Assembly (NCBI GenBank): GCA_944990035.1
Contig: CALYLX010000089.1
Span: 62,001-126,000 of the forward strand
DNA: 64,000 nt
Direction of reading: 5' to 3'
From: Clitopilus passeckerianus
Taxonomy: Eukaryota > Basidiomycota > Agaricomycetes > Agaricales > Entolomataceae
The translations under genes and the position numbers were made by a program. Positions within the stretch are counted from its first letter, which is position 1. Each line of letters begins with the position of its first letter. The notes beneath the pieces are model-generated. The model worked only from the letters and a program-made list of their open reading frames with translations, was not told where the DNA came from and searched no databases. Below, piece after piece: positions 24,515-35,768 of the stretch.

Positions 24515-24757
24515 TGATCAAACTTGTTCGTGAAGGTTCACTTCTCCACCTCCTTCAAGTTATTCCCCACGACGGCCAGGGCGTGGTTACTGCCTGGTAT
24601 AGAGTCAGCTTCCACATTCCAGTGCACTTCATAGAATTGAAACGACCGCCCAAACATAAACGAGTTGATTGACCTGGACCCCGGTCCCGGGTCGACGGCC
24701 TTGAGGAAGCTGACTAAGCGGTCATTCGGTGCAAGTTCACCGTCAGAAACCACGAAA
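24515..24757. promoter_or_regulatory. Divergent promoter region between DUF6535 copy E and ATP10
   Basis: The two start codons face away from each other across 243 bases, so both promoters must lie here or overlap. No canonical TATA box seen. Inferred from gene arrangement. Confidence 0.4.
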
Positions 24758-25864
24758 ATGTCGCTATTCTGGCCAAGTCGCGGGCTTGCCCTCCTTGGGC
24801 AGCATTCATTGCGTGTTGAAAGACAAGCATGGCGGCAACTGTCTACAACATGCTCTCCCAGAGCCCAGAAAGCATCACAGAGCCAAATCGACAGCGATGC
24901 CGAAGCTCAGGCGCGTTTTCAGCAAGAAATTGAAGGTCCCGAAGCGTCCAAGCCAGAGCTACGACCTTTAAGCCGGCCTCTTGGTCTAACAGAGCGACCT
25001 TCGACACATGTGAAGAGCATGAAGGAGAAAATGCAAGATATGATGGACAGGGACGTGATCATGGAACAACGGAGGCACTTGTACGTCGGCCAGCACAACC
25101 TCTGCTGTTCGGGAGCATATGAAACTGACGCCGACTCGACAGGATCAAAGAAGCTGGGAGAGGGTACTACGAAGACCTCATATCTACTCGAGATTATGGA
25201 GGAAAGACTTGGATTGCTCCTAATGTTCTAATCCGAGAAGACGTGCGCACATTTGCACTTACCTCAACCTCCTGGGATACTGACATTCCTTGACTAGAAA
25301 GCACTCTACCTCCCTAACATAGCAGGAAAGAGTATTGATACCAGCGAAACCAAAAATACCACCACCATGTGCTTCGGCAAGGTCACTGTACTGGCCATGC
25401 TGAATACGAGGATTTCAGAGGTATGAGCCTTCTCCTTAAAATTTGACTGCTAGTCTGATCCCCCTGCCTAGATACAAGCCAAAGGCTTCACAGAGCGTAC
25501 CCATGCCCGATACAAGGACAACCCACGCTACCAATACGTCCAAATCAACCTCCAAGAAAACGTCCTCAAATCCTTCGTCGTAAACCTCTTCATCGGGTCC
25601 ATGCGTTCGACTGTACCAAAAGAACTTCACCCAACCTACCTCGTCTCCAGCCAAAACGTTGAATACATCCGCGATCCGCTCGGCATGACCAATAGTCGGA
25701 TTGGGTATGTATACCTCATTGATGAGAATCTGAAGGTGCGGTGGGGAGGATGTGCGGATGCTACGCTAGAGGAGGCTAACGCGCTGGAGGTGTGCACGGG
25801 TGTGTTGTTGAAGCGGCTAGAGGGAGGGAAGAAGGAGAAGAAGTCAGAAGAGAAGGAAAGTTAA
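24758..25864 (+). CDS. ATP10: Mitochondrial ATP synthase assembly factor Atp10
   Basis: Four exons join in frame: 24758-25080, 25143-25242, 25298-25420 and 25472-25864, giving 312 residues. The N-terminus (MSLFWPSRGLALLGQHSLRV) is basic and amphipathic with Ser/Thr, as expected for a mitochondrial presequence. The core motifs GYYEDLISTRDYGGKTW and IAPNVLIREDKALYLPNI, then GKVTVLAMLNTRISE and FVVNLF are the signature of Atp10. That inner-membrane-associated chaperone helps incorporate subunit 6 into the F1Fo ATP synthase. The C-terminal WGGCADATLEEANAL block is also typical. The tail is lysine-rich (GKKEKKSEEKES). A single-copy core gene; no anomaly seen. Confidence 0.93.
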
Positions 25865-26383
25865 TGATCCCAGCATCCAGCTGGTTGAGCCCGTGTTCTG
25901 CTATCGACGATATATCTCATATAATGCCTTCTAATAACACCTCACTCGAAAAATCCAGGAGTTTCAGGAATATCGGATCATAATGTGTCAATACATGAGA
26001 GCACAGACACTACGAAGAAAGTCTGTTTATAACTGAAGTCGGTCTCCATCCACCGGAAGTCCCCCACCCATTCTTAGGCATTCGACCATTCTTTTCCCCG
26101 GTAAGAGAAGACGATGTTTCACACTCTCTGCGCGCTGTTTTCGGGGTCAGTGTCATATAACAAAGATCTCTGGGTCGCACCTCTCCTATTGCTTGACCCA
26201 AATCGACCAAAACGAGGTCTTCGTCCGCTTCGGGACGCTAATTCATTCAATTTGAGTGAGGAAACATACTAAATCGACGTCGGGCATTTACATTCTTGAG
26301 GTCGCCGTCGTCCCAGTCCGCAAATATCTCGCCTCCTTTCGCCTCAGAACGCTACAAGAGTTGGAGATTGCCTAGTTGTGCTT
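25865..26383. other. Intergenic, no gene recognised
   Basis: 3' flank of ATP10 and 3' flank of the small minus-strand peptide gene. Nothing else supported. Confidence 0.45.
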
Positions 26384-26539
26384 TCAAAGGCGATAAGTCG
26401 ACGCTTGGTCAAGGACATCAAGACAGTGCGTATATGATGAAAGTGAAGGGTATCTGGCCTTCACAGCCTTTGAAGGTGACGTTCTAGCACAAGTCAGAGT
26501 CGCGAAAGCGGTAAGCAGGAGAGCAGTTGTAAGCTTCAT
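26384..26539 (-). CDS. Possible small secreted peptide (51 aa)
   Basis: Starts MKLTTALLLTAFATLTCARTS, a compact positive-hydrophobic-small pattern like a signal peptide with cleavage after TCA, followed by a basic short body with one further cysteine and a stop at 26384. A TATAAG-type element lies about 150 bases upstream (26682-26688). No homologue recognised. A downstream exon could extend it. Similar in style to the reading frame at 27161, which raises the chance that both are real, but the body is short enough to be chance. Confidence 0.3.
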   Translation of the reverse strand: MKLTTALLLTAFATLTCARTSPSKAVKARYPSLSSYTHCLDVLDQASTYRL

Positions 26540-27017
26540 GAGAAAATATACTAGAGAGGCTCGTTGTAGGCCGTTAAATGTGGCTCTGAAGTCTTCTGCC
26601 GGAGTAGAACGACATGACCTAGTTGACACCACTGCTTCTGCTAAACGTTATCAAAAGGTTCCCTATGTTCTTCAGACGCTTCTTATATGGAATTGCTCCT
26701 AAGATGAACTGAAAGCGGTCATTGGTGCAGAGAGGAAGGGCAGGTGCATAATGTAGCGCTCCCCAACTTTCTGAGTTAATGCTGGTATAGGCCAAACGTG
26801 TGCATTATACTGGGATAGAGGGTACAGATCTGCATAACAAGCGTAGAGGGCACAAGAAATCGTGTGATTTGTCCAAAGGTATGAACGAGAATCCTAACAA
26901 AAGGTTAGAAGCCAGCACAAAGCGATATATTTGTCGATGACATACCAAATGAATAGAGCCTTAATCGTCATGCGCGTTCCAGATAGTGAATACATTATCT
27001 GCATTAGCTTTGGAGCG
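26540..27017. other. Spacer between the two small secreted-type reading frames
   Basis: Contains the TATA-like element of the downstream frame near 26685. A GT...AG pair around 26890-26945 on the minus strand could be an intron of a longer transcript from the 27161 frame, but no coding continuation is convincing. Confidence 0.3.
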
Positions 27018-27161
27018 CTAATGAAGATTTTGTGGATGAGATAAACTCTTCTGCACAAGAACGGGAAGACTTGCCTGCTCTACGCCTGTCTTGGAAGCGG
27101 TTGGAGCAGCGTCCGTCAGGATGGCGAGTGATACCGCCAGAATGAAAGGAAGGAGCTTCAT
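27018..27161 (-). CDS. Possible small secreted peptide (47 aa)
   Basis: From the ATG at 27161 the frame reads MKLLPFILAVSLAILTDAAP, a good signal-peptide shape with a predicted cut near DAA/AP, followed by TASKTGVEQASLP and a short tail ending QNLH. An earlier in-frame ATG at 27170 would add MYN. A TATATAAG element lies about 60-70 bases upstream (27224-27232), well placed for a fungal start site. No family recognised. It could be the first exon of a longer gene, since the frame has splice-like motifs near its end. Confidence 0.35.
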   Translation of the reverse strand: MKLLPFILAVSLAILTDAAPTASKTGVEQASLPVLVQKSLSHPQNLH

Positions 27162-27223
27162 ATTGTACATGGGATATGGAAGGGATGTATTCTGATAATG
27201 AACCTGCGTCAAGTTCTGAAGGG

Positions 27224-27232
27224 CTTATATAC
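27224..27232 (-). promoter_or_regulatory. TATA box of the small secreted-type gene
   Basis: On the minus strand the bases read GTATATAAG, about 60 bases before the ATG at 27161. It is the clearest TATA element in this part of the window. Confidence 0.4.
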
Positions 27233-27745
27233 ATGCACGACATCGTTTAGCCCGAAAATGGAATTTCACGAGCAATGCGAAGTACAAGGTCTTTGGTTCC
27301 TAGATGGGAAGGGATCCAAGTTCACTCCAGCAATAAGATACCTTTTCTTGAGGCCCATGTGTTGAGAAGTAGTAGAAGGCGGAAGGTGGCCAAAGTAGTA
27401 CCCAAGAAAGATAGGAGTCAGTGCTTGGACAGGATTCGCAAGGATTCGATCTAATGGAAGACGATTCAGGAAGCATTCGTTTGAACGCAGTCAGGTCATT
27501 TCAGAAAAAGCCCTAACGCCGACTTCGGCGAGCCAAGTCTTTCCAGAGCATTGCCTTAGGATCATGACCGAGTCCACAAGCGCCCGATAAGCGCCAATTG
27601 AATGGAGTTTGACCTTGTTGTGCAACGACGTGTCCAGCTGTTTGGTCGTGTATCGCGTAGGACGTGGCCAACACGTCGGACAGTGGCACCGCCCTTGTCG
27701 TCGACCTCAAAATCTAACGAAAAGACCAGCTTCACGATCCTAACG
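27233..27745. other. Intergenic upstream of SEC24
   Basis: About 500 bases shared by the small minus-strand gene and SEC24, which are divergent. No coding signal beyond chance frames. Confidence 0.45.
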
Positions 27746-30700
27746 ATGGCCTCCCCAGTAGGGCAACTACCACAAGGATGGGCCTCTGAATGGTACGCCT
27801 AAAGCGATTATCACCTTGTGCAGATACTGAAATAACTCTCATAGGGACCCAAACCATCAGCGATGGCTTTTTATCGGTAAAGTCCAACTTATAGTTTATT
27901 TTGGCGTTCTTGCGCTGATTACGGTCTTTAATATATAGAATCTGCTACGGGACATACCCAGTGGGAACCGCCTACACAGGGACCTTCGCCCCCACCAGGC
28001 GATCAGAACGTTGCAGGTCAACCCGCGCACCATCACACGAAACGCCGTCAATACGCTGCTGGTCAAACTCAAGCGTATTATGGCGGTGAAGGTGCATCCG
28101 ATCCCGCGTATGGTGGTGCAGCAGTGGCTCAGCCACCCATTGGCCCAGCAGGCGCTGCTCCAGGTGGCCAGTTGTTTACTCCAGGCCTAGCTGGGGACCA
28201 GTTCGCTGCACAGCAAGGCCAACCTCCTGCCCCAGGTCCAGGTCAACCAGCGTACTTCCAACCCGCTCAGCCTGAGTTCTCTGGCTACGGGCAGCCCCAA
28301 CCTCAAGCCCAACCTGGGTACGGCGGCCAGGTCGATGCATTGGCAGGCCAGTTTGGTCAGATGGGCGTTGGCCAACCAGGCGGTTTGCAACTATATACCA
28401 CGAACCTTCTTACCTCCCCTCCCGAACCTAGGGACTTGCACCGCCCACCTCCCGACATCAGGCTACCTCCCAATTCTTGTATCTCTCCTTCCCCTTTGGC
28501 CAACGCCGATCCGAGCTACCAGAGGTGTACTCTCAATGCCATTCCCACTACCTCTTCGCTTCTGGGCAAGAGCAAGGTCCCTTTGGCATTGGTCCTTACA
28601 CCTTATCGGTCCCTTAAAGAGGGTGACGAAGCTGTACCTTTGGTCACCGATACCGTCATTGCACGATGCAGGCGTTGCAGAACGTACATCAACCCTTACG
28701 TCCAATTCATTGACGGTGGCAATCGGTAAGGCGGCAGTTTTTACGTTTCCTGTACATTTACCGACAGATTCTTTTTAGCTGGCGATGCTGCATGTGTAGC
28801 ATGTCGAACGAAGTTCCTAGCCTGTTCGACTGGGATCAGGCTCGCAACACTCAGGCGGACCGATGGCAACGTGCTGAGCTCAACCATTCCGTTGTTGAGT
28901 TCGTCGCACCCACAGAATACATGGTTCGCGCACCTCAACCCGCAGTGTACGTTTTCCTGATCGACGTTGGCCATTCCTCGATCCAATCTGGTGTGCTATC
29001 CTGTTAAATCTCTATTGCGAACAACGTTCTTACATTACAACCAGGCATGGTCGCCACCGCCACACGCACAATTCTAGAGAACCTAGACCGCATTCCTAAT
29101 GAAGATGATCGCGCAAGAGTGTCCATCATCTGCTATGATACCTCTCTATACTTCTTCTCTATTCCCGTACGTGTTTCCAGACTTTTCGTGTCAATCGCCC
29201 GTCTCACTATGGTTCTCCTGGTAGCCTGGCAGCACAGACTCTACCATGCTCGTTGTTTCTGATGTCGATGACGTCTTCCTCCCCAAACCTACGGACCTCC
29301 TTGTCAACCTTAGCGAGTCAAGGGCTGGCCTCGAGCAACTGCTCACAAACTTGAATGGCATGTTTGCTGAGAATACCGTCATTGGAAGTGCTATGGGGCC
29401 AGCTTTGCAATCTGGCTTCAAGCTCATGGTACGTATCATCTACCGCTTCTAATTGACGCACTCTCTAATACTGTGATCCATTAGTCTTCCATTGGTGGCA
29501 AGATCGTCGTTCTATCCTCAACATTGCCTAGTGTTGGTGCCGGTGCCCTCAAGAACCGAGACGACCCCAAGATTCTCGGAACTTCCAAGGTGAGTTGGAA
29601 TTACCGCTCCATTTGGCAAACCTTAACATAAATCTTGCAGGAATCTGGCCTCCTTCAACCTGCATCTCCCTTCTACAAGACATTTGCCATTGAATGCTCG
29701 AGGTCGCATGTCTCTGTCGACATGTTCCTGTTCAGCTCTGGATACACTGATGTTGCCACCCTTGGTATGTCTCGCTGCTTTATCCCGGTTCATTCACCGT
29801 CTGATGTCACCTGCTCCAGCTTGCTTGCCACACTATACCTCTGGTCAGACTTACTACTACCCGGCCTTCAACGCTGGCAGGTCAGAAGACGCCGTCAAGT
29901 TTGCCCATGAATTCGGTGAAGTCTTGGCTATGCCCATCATGTTGGAAGCCGTTATGCGTGTCCGTGCTTCAAGAGGTCTGTTCACCTAATCCTTCTATAA
30001 ATGACATTGCATTTACTCACCTCAATTCTTAGGTCTCCGCATGTCGTCATTCCACGGTAACTTCTTCGTTCGCTCGACCGATCTGCTGGCTATGCCTGCT
30101 GTTCCTCAAGATCAGTCTTACGCCATCGAGGTGCAGATCGAAGAGACAATTACCTCGCCTTACGTCGTCTTCCAGACTGCCATCCTGCACACGACATGCC
30201 ACGGCGAGCGTCGTATTCGTGTAGTCACCCAGGCTTTACCCACGACTACCAGTCTATCTGAAGTCTTTGCATCGGCAGACCAAATCGCGCTTGCCGCACT
30301 CTTCGCCAACAAGGCCGTTGAGCGTGCCCTTACGCACAAGCTCGAGGACAGCAGAGACTTCATCTTCAAGCAGCTCGTTGACATTCTCATCGCATACAAG
30401 ACGAGCATGACTGCTGGTGGTGCCGGTGCTAGCGCACAGCTGGCGATCTCGGAGAACCTGAAGATGTTGCCTGTGATGGTGCTGGGATTGTTGAAGAACG
30501 TTGGGATTAGACAGAGTGCACAGATTCCGCCGGATATTAGGGCGTACTCGCAGTGCTTGTTGACGAGCTTGCCGTCGCAGTTGTTGATTCCCTACATCTA
30601 TCCTTCGTTTTACTCATTGCACAACATGCCTCCTGAGGTAAGCTTCCGTTTTTTTACCCAAGGGTTGGTGCCTTTGCTGATTGTGGTTGTATAGGCTGGA

Positions 30701-31188
30701 AGTGTCGACGAGCAGGGTGTTGTGCTTCCACCTGCATTGCCGCTTACCTCGGAGAGGTTTGAGAGGCACGGCTTGTACTTGATCGAAGATGGACAGACTA
30801 TGTTCCTGTACGTCGGCCGCGATGCTGTACCACAACTCGTCATGGATGTCTTCAACCTACCCAACTATGATGCCCTCCGTGGCGGCAAGGTTTGTTCTAT
30901 TACACCCAGTTAACTTGAAAGCAACTGACATTTGTTCTGTAGATGACCCTGCCCATCCTTGAAAATCCCTTCTCACAACGTGTCAACGCTATTGTCCAGA
31001 AAACCCGCGAGATGCGCCGTGGACCTTACTACCCACATCTGTATGTCGTCAAGGACGATGGTGAACCACCACTCCGGTTGTGGGCTCTCAGCTGCCTCAT
31101 CCAAGATCGTGCAGATGTACTGCCCAGCTACCAGCAGTTCTTATCGCAACTCAAGGATAAGGTTAACGGCAGCAATGGCGGCTATTAG
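27746..31188 (+). CDS. SEC24: COPII coat cargo adaptor Sec24 with an N-terminal WW domain
   Basis: Multi-exon gene. Exon 1 ([16 protein letters not shown]) splices in frame through a short exon ([10 protein letters not shown]) into [16 protein letters not shown], together a WW domain. Then come [13 protein letters not shown] (the usual start region of fungal Sec24) and a Gly/Pro/Gln-rich stretch. The zinc finger follows ([12 protein letters not shown], then WRCCMCSM), then the trunk ([15 protein letters not shown]), beta-sandwich and helical parts ([12 protein letters not shown]), and the gelsolin-like end ([14 protein letters not shown] to SNGGY). Sec24 packs cargo into ER-derived COPII vesicles with Sec23. 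No ATG lies between the WW segment and HHHTKRR, which argues that the WW exons belong to the gene. Everything past the zinc finger is conventional. Confidence 0.93.
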
Positions 31189-31440
31189 ATGGAGAAGATT
31201 GAACATTTTGCTGTGTGGTAGAGTGGTGGGCTGCTGTTCGCAAGATTTAGGGTACAAAATACCATACTATTTTCTTGTTACCTATTTTTTCTCTGATTCA
31301 ATTACTATCTCGATTTTCCAACTGATGCCGCTTGATTAAGCTCTTGAACTTTAACAAAGCCGTTTTCTTCGGGTTGACCAAGTGGCTATGCAACAACAGG
31401 GTTCTCAGTTGCCGCCCACAGAACGCATAACTTCAACTGA

Positions 31441-32775
31441 ATGTTGAAGCGCTCACGATCGTCAATGCCAGAAAAACGCCCACGGATAGTTTTGAAACAA
31501 AGTCCCATCGCGCAGACTAGTAACAGCACGGGATTCCCGGGCCTTCCGTTGGACATCTTGGGGGAAATTATATCGCAGCTACCCAAAAGTTTTGCTATTC
31601 CATCAAAGACTCGACCACCTACGGCCATCGGTCCTCGAACACGACTTCCTCGGGACTCTGAATACTTCCAAAAGCTCGACACCTTACGCGCTTTATCGCT
31701 TACTTGCCTGGTCACGCATCGACATTTGTAGCCGCAAGTTCTCTACCTACCAGGGGCATGGGCCTGCCAACAAAGATCTGGCGTCTCAGGTTTCTCGCCA
31801 GTTGTCAATAGCAACGTCAAAGCGGTCGGAAATTGCGAGTTATGTGAAGTGAGTCACTCTTCCCATTTCTGTGTCAGCACACCCTAACAATAAGATGCCA
31901 GGATTGTCAACCTGGATCTTGTGCGCGACGCGATTTCGGAAAAAGGGTTACATCGGCTCTCTCGCGCTTTCGAAACTTTCACGAATTTACACACCATTCA
32001 ATTGACGGGATATTCAAAGACAAGAAACCTCTCTGCCGTAGCTTTTCGAGGGCAAATCATTCCCCTGTGTCAAGACCTTGGTGATTTCACAGTCATTTCT
32101 GCCGTTGCTGAAGTGCTGCCCATCAGCTACGTTTATCGATATTTGCGACTCTTATGCACGACTGCCAAAGGATATGCAAGACCCAACCGAGTTCATCTTT
32201 GAAAATTGTAGTCGCGAGGTCGAAGAGTTTGCTGCCTTTGGAAGAATCTTCAAAGAGAAAGCGGAAAGTACGAACACACTTATTCACGTCTATCTTAAAC
32301 GTAGCTGACTGTTTTAGATTATGTATCCACGTTCAAAAGGACGGCCGTCATCAACTTGCATGAGGGGTTTATGATGATCAATATAATCGATCCGGTGAGA
32401 TTCACCAACTAATAATTCAAAAATTCCCCATTTTTGCTCAATTTCAATCCCATTCTCCTGCAGGCTGATGTGGATCGGTTCAGAGATCTACCAGGTTTGA
32501 AATGCATCAGGTTCTTTCTCATTGACGGGCCAGATTACGATGACTCAGATGATGATTCACTTCTTCCTTCACCTGAGAAGTCTCGCCAAGTTCAGAGGCA
32601 AGCCCATCGCGTTTTTCAGGGTTTTTAGCACCCACCCGAAGGTGAACATAGATCCATCATTACTAAAACCGGTGGAAGCACCTCCATTTTACATAATGTT
32701 GTTTCTGGAGATTGTGCACTTCCCGAATATTGCAAGTTCTACAGAGAAACCGGACCTCTCACTGATCAATGGTGA
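31441..32775 (+). pseudogene. F-box-type protein, copy 1 (pseudogene)
   Basis: Begins MLKRSRSSMPEKRPR and has an F-box-like helix (FPGLPLDILGEIISQLP). About 40 bases corresponding to TLRKFALPLAW of copy 2 are missing near 31705, shifting the frame before SRIDICSRKFS. A normal intron (about 31850-31900) leads to IVNLDLVRDAISEKGLHRL. A further shift lies near 32080, and an in-frame TAG near 32626 separates the region from its conserved end (PEGEHRSIITK...FYRETGPLTDQW, stop at 32773-32775). The family combines an F-box with a diverged LRR-like body and the terminal EGEHK...TGPF motif. By analogy it would recruit targets to SCF ubiquitin ligases. Not functional here. Confidence 0.7.
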
Positions 32776-33243
32776 AATTTTTGTGGATCTTTCTGGCAAT
32801 TGGAGGCACCAAACCTTAGCCTAATGGTTAGTGTAATAAAAATCAGCATATATCTCAATCATTTGCCAGATGTTCTGCCATTAGACTCCCGTTTCAAGCT
32901 GACTCCGCGGTGGCTGTGTATGCACTTATCTATCGACGCGTTGTTGTCAACTGTTTGTTGAGCCTCAGCGCTAGCCATGTTATGATGATCAACCACATGT
33001 TCTTGTCGTCCAGGCGCCAGGTCCCGTCAAACCTTTCAATGCCCTCAAGACGTTCATAGAGAATCGCTAGCGGATAAACTAAGTAACCAAATACGAATGG
33101 ACTGGCCGGGCTTCCCTCAAAGTACTTGGAATACTCGCGTACCAAACCCTGACCCTGGCTTTCGGAGTCTTCCACTCACAATCAACCTTGCTGACTTGCA
33201 CGTGGCTATATTACAACTTGCTTGCAACCATATACCTCGTCAA
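32776..33243. other. Spacer between F-box copies 1 and 2
   Basis: A minus-strand frame at 33175-32930 contains a hydrophobic stretch (FVFGYLVYPLAILYERLE) but has no recognised relative. Otherwise nothing. Confidence 0.3.
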
Positions 33244-34569
33244 ATGGCTCTAAGGCGCTCACGAAGAACTACTGGGTCTAGTGCTCATGGTGGACAACTC
33301 AGCACGACCGGTCTAACAGACTTTCCTTTCGAAATTCTTGGAGAAATTGCTCGCCAGCTCCCCAATAGTCAAGCTATCAAATCAACAACTAACACCCTGC
33401 ATTGGGGACACTCTTGGAACCGACTTCCAAGGAATGCCGAATGCTTTAAAAGAGTAGATACGCTACGTGCGTTATCAGTCACATGTAGAACACTACGCAA
33501 ATTTGCTCTACCATTGGCTTGGGAGCGCATCGAGGTTTGCAGTAGCAAATTCGGCGACTACTTCGGCGATAACGGCGATGCCAATAAGGACCTAGCATCC
33601 CAAGCACACGTCAATTGTCAATAGCAACATAAAAGCAGAACAACATTGCAAACTATGTCAAGTGAGTCTTTTACCTCAAGGTCTATGCGGGAATCTTACG
33701 AGTTTTGTAGAGTCGTCAATCTGATTCTCACACGTAACGCCTTCTCTGAGAAGGGATTGATCAGGCTGGCTCGCGCTCTTGAGCTCTTTGAGAATCTGCA
33801 TACCCTTCAAATTATGGGATCCCATAAGCGGAGACAACACTCGGTACGGAGCCTTGAGGGTAAAGTGTTCCCAAATGTCAAGACGCTCATAATAAACGAG
33901 CGGGTCCTTCCGTTACTAAAATGCTGCCCTGCCGCTACATATGTGGATATTGGCAGGGCCCACCCACCTCCAACAGAGGTGGAAAATACCACGGATTATA
34001 CCCCCGAGAATTGCAGCCGCCAAGTAGAAGAATTCCTTTCGTTTGATGCGTTCTTCGACCGGAGTGCCAAAAGTATGTGTCGTGCTTATACAAGTTGAGT
34101 TACACTGAACCATAATTACACAGGATACTCGTCCACTTTCAAGGCAACTACCGTTGTGAACCTATACGCGCATGCTTTTGAATGGTCCAAATTATCTTTA
34201 GTAAGTGGATGATAGTTCTTGGTTCTTCCTAATCCCTGAACCTCTTTTTTCTTTCTTCTCGGACAGGCTGACGTTGATCACTTCCGCAACTTGCCAAACC
34301 TGAAATGCATCAGGCTTTGGGTGTGTGTAGGAGGGCTCTTACTCGACGACGACGACGATCTTGACGGTCAATCAAAACGCAAGCAGGGGCGAATTATCCA
34401 GGTCCTTCGAGATTCTCCATATCCCGTGGCCGAAGGAGAACATAAATGTATTATCACCAAAATTGAACGCAATGCTAAAACGGTCCACAAAGTTGTTTCC
34501 GGTCATTGCTCGGATCCTAAAGATTGCGTTTTCTATCGGACGACTGGCCCATTCATTAAATTTTTCTGA
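33244..34569 (+). pseudogene. F-box-type protein, copy 2 (lightly broken)
   Basis: The ATG at 33244 opens MALRRSRRTTGSSAHGG, then the F-box-like FPFEILGEIARQLPNS and VDTLRALSVTCRTLRKF, LAWERIEVCSSK. A one-base deletion and a TAA lie at about 33608-33635 relative to copy 1. After a normal intron (near 33660-33710) the body continues (VVNLILTRNAFSEKGL, LLKCCPAATYVDI, NCSRQVEEF). Two more introns lead to the last exon, ending EGEHKCIITKIERN...YRTTGPFIKFF. It is the best preserved of the four copies; correcting one short stretch would leave the rest open. The F-box role in SCF complexes is family knowledge; the target is unknown. Confidence 0.7.
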
Positions 34570-34767
34570 ACCATAGCAGGACCTATCGAACGTGTGGGCC
34601 GGTGTAATCCTAAACATCTACGTCCCTTAAGGCGCCTATTCAGGTCTGCTCAAAGTGATCAGGATTGTATTTGTTTATCGAGGTCGTAGTGGATATATAT
34701 TTGCATATTTGAACATCTTTGAAGTATAAAAATACGCGTCCCAGAAAATACGGTCACCGGAACGCCA

Positions 34768-34812
34768 TTAGCCTTCGGTGTACACAGGTGGCACTTCAAC
34801 AACACTAGCAAT
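34768..34812 (-). pseudogene. 3' end relic of the single-pass membrane gene family
   Basis: On the minus strand this reads ASVVEVPPVYTEG followed by TAA, the same C-terminus as the relic at 37868 and close to the gene at 41781. The flanking untranslated sequence also matches the 37.8 kb relic (CAGAAAATACGGTCACC against CAGCAAATACAGTCACC). Upstream coding sequence has been lost. It sits about 200 bases beyond the stop of F-box copy 2 in convergent orientation. Confidence 0.6.
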
Positions 34813-34881
34813 TGGAGATATTCTTCTGTATACAATGTCTGAACGGACGTTAGTACAAGCAATGAAGCTTCTAGTGATGAT

Positions 34882-35209
34882 CTACAAAGGAGGCTGCTGG
34901 AAGTGATATGTGCCATAGGGTTGATTGGGCTCTAGGAGATCCATTGGCTTATCATCAGAGTCAAAATCGAGGCCTTCAATCGTTTGAGTGGGCTTACGTG
35001 TTGACTCGGAGGCTATCTGGCACCGGGGCGGCATATTCAGGCAGCTGGCTCACGGCGGGTGCAGGAGCCGATAAAAGAAACGCATCCCGGTAATGCTCAA
35101 GAGCGTCTTCGTGCTTGAGGGGGAGCTCGTGACACTTGCAGGCCTTGTATGTTGGGTACCTTGAAGAAGGACCGAAGTCGTCAGAAATCATCGGTCCGGC
35201 TACTTCCAA
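34882..35209 (-). pseudogene. Unrecognised protein fragment (C-terminal piece)
   Basis: Two adjacent frames on the minus strand look coding: HYRDAFLLSAPAPAVSQLPE then, after a shift near 35005, PTQTIEGLDFDSDDKPMDLL to a stop at 34882. Composition and punctuation look like the proline-rich, acidic tail of a real protein. I do not recognise the family. It may be a transposon remnant that replaced the body of the membrane gene whose tail remains at 34768. Confidence 0.3.
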
Positions 35210-35768
35210 CCATGATCGTCATATGATCATGAAGCAAGCTTGCGGAAAATCTTGTTACTCTTCAACTCCAACTATCGCGGGTTCTCTACTTCCTGGTCCG
35301 CCACTGGCGCGCTCCGATGCTTGGTCCTGACCTCTTTCTCTCCCAAAGGACAGAGTTCCCTTGTACCTCTGCAGTATAGCCTCGTTCAAAGGTCCGTTTG
35401 AAATGGGTCACTCCTCCGAGGCGTCACACTTTTCAGTTGCATAACGAGTGGGCCAGTAACTATAGCGCCCCGCATCTTTTGGGTCATAGCCTGCCAGCCA
35501 GTTCTAAGCATGTGCATGGCGACAAGTCCATGACCCTAACTCGAAGATCCTTCTCACATTCGACAATTTTTTCCGTACTTCCAACGACGATCCTCCCCAG
35601 CCTTCAAATTCAACCCGCTAGCCGGTTCACAACGGACCCTTTTACGGACCGTGCACGGATTAGACAGGTGCGAACGGACGTCGTCGAACCTTGGTAACAG
35701 AGGGGATGGTTATAAGTAGCTCGAGGCGTAGGCATGTCTAACCCAGCGTCACCTCCCTCTTCGCTACA
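35210..35768. other. Intergenic upstream of the CBM1 gene
   Basis: About 560 bases. It contains the promoter of the CBM1 gene (a TATAAGTAG element near 35710). No other feature recognised. Confidence 0.4.

Noticed and set aside
32930..33175. Minus-strand reading frame with a hydrophobic stretch (FVFGYLVYPLAILYERLE)
   Set aside because: No start context, splice partner or family resemblance, and it lies in the decayed F-box spacer. Kept only as a note in the spacer entry.
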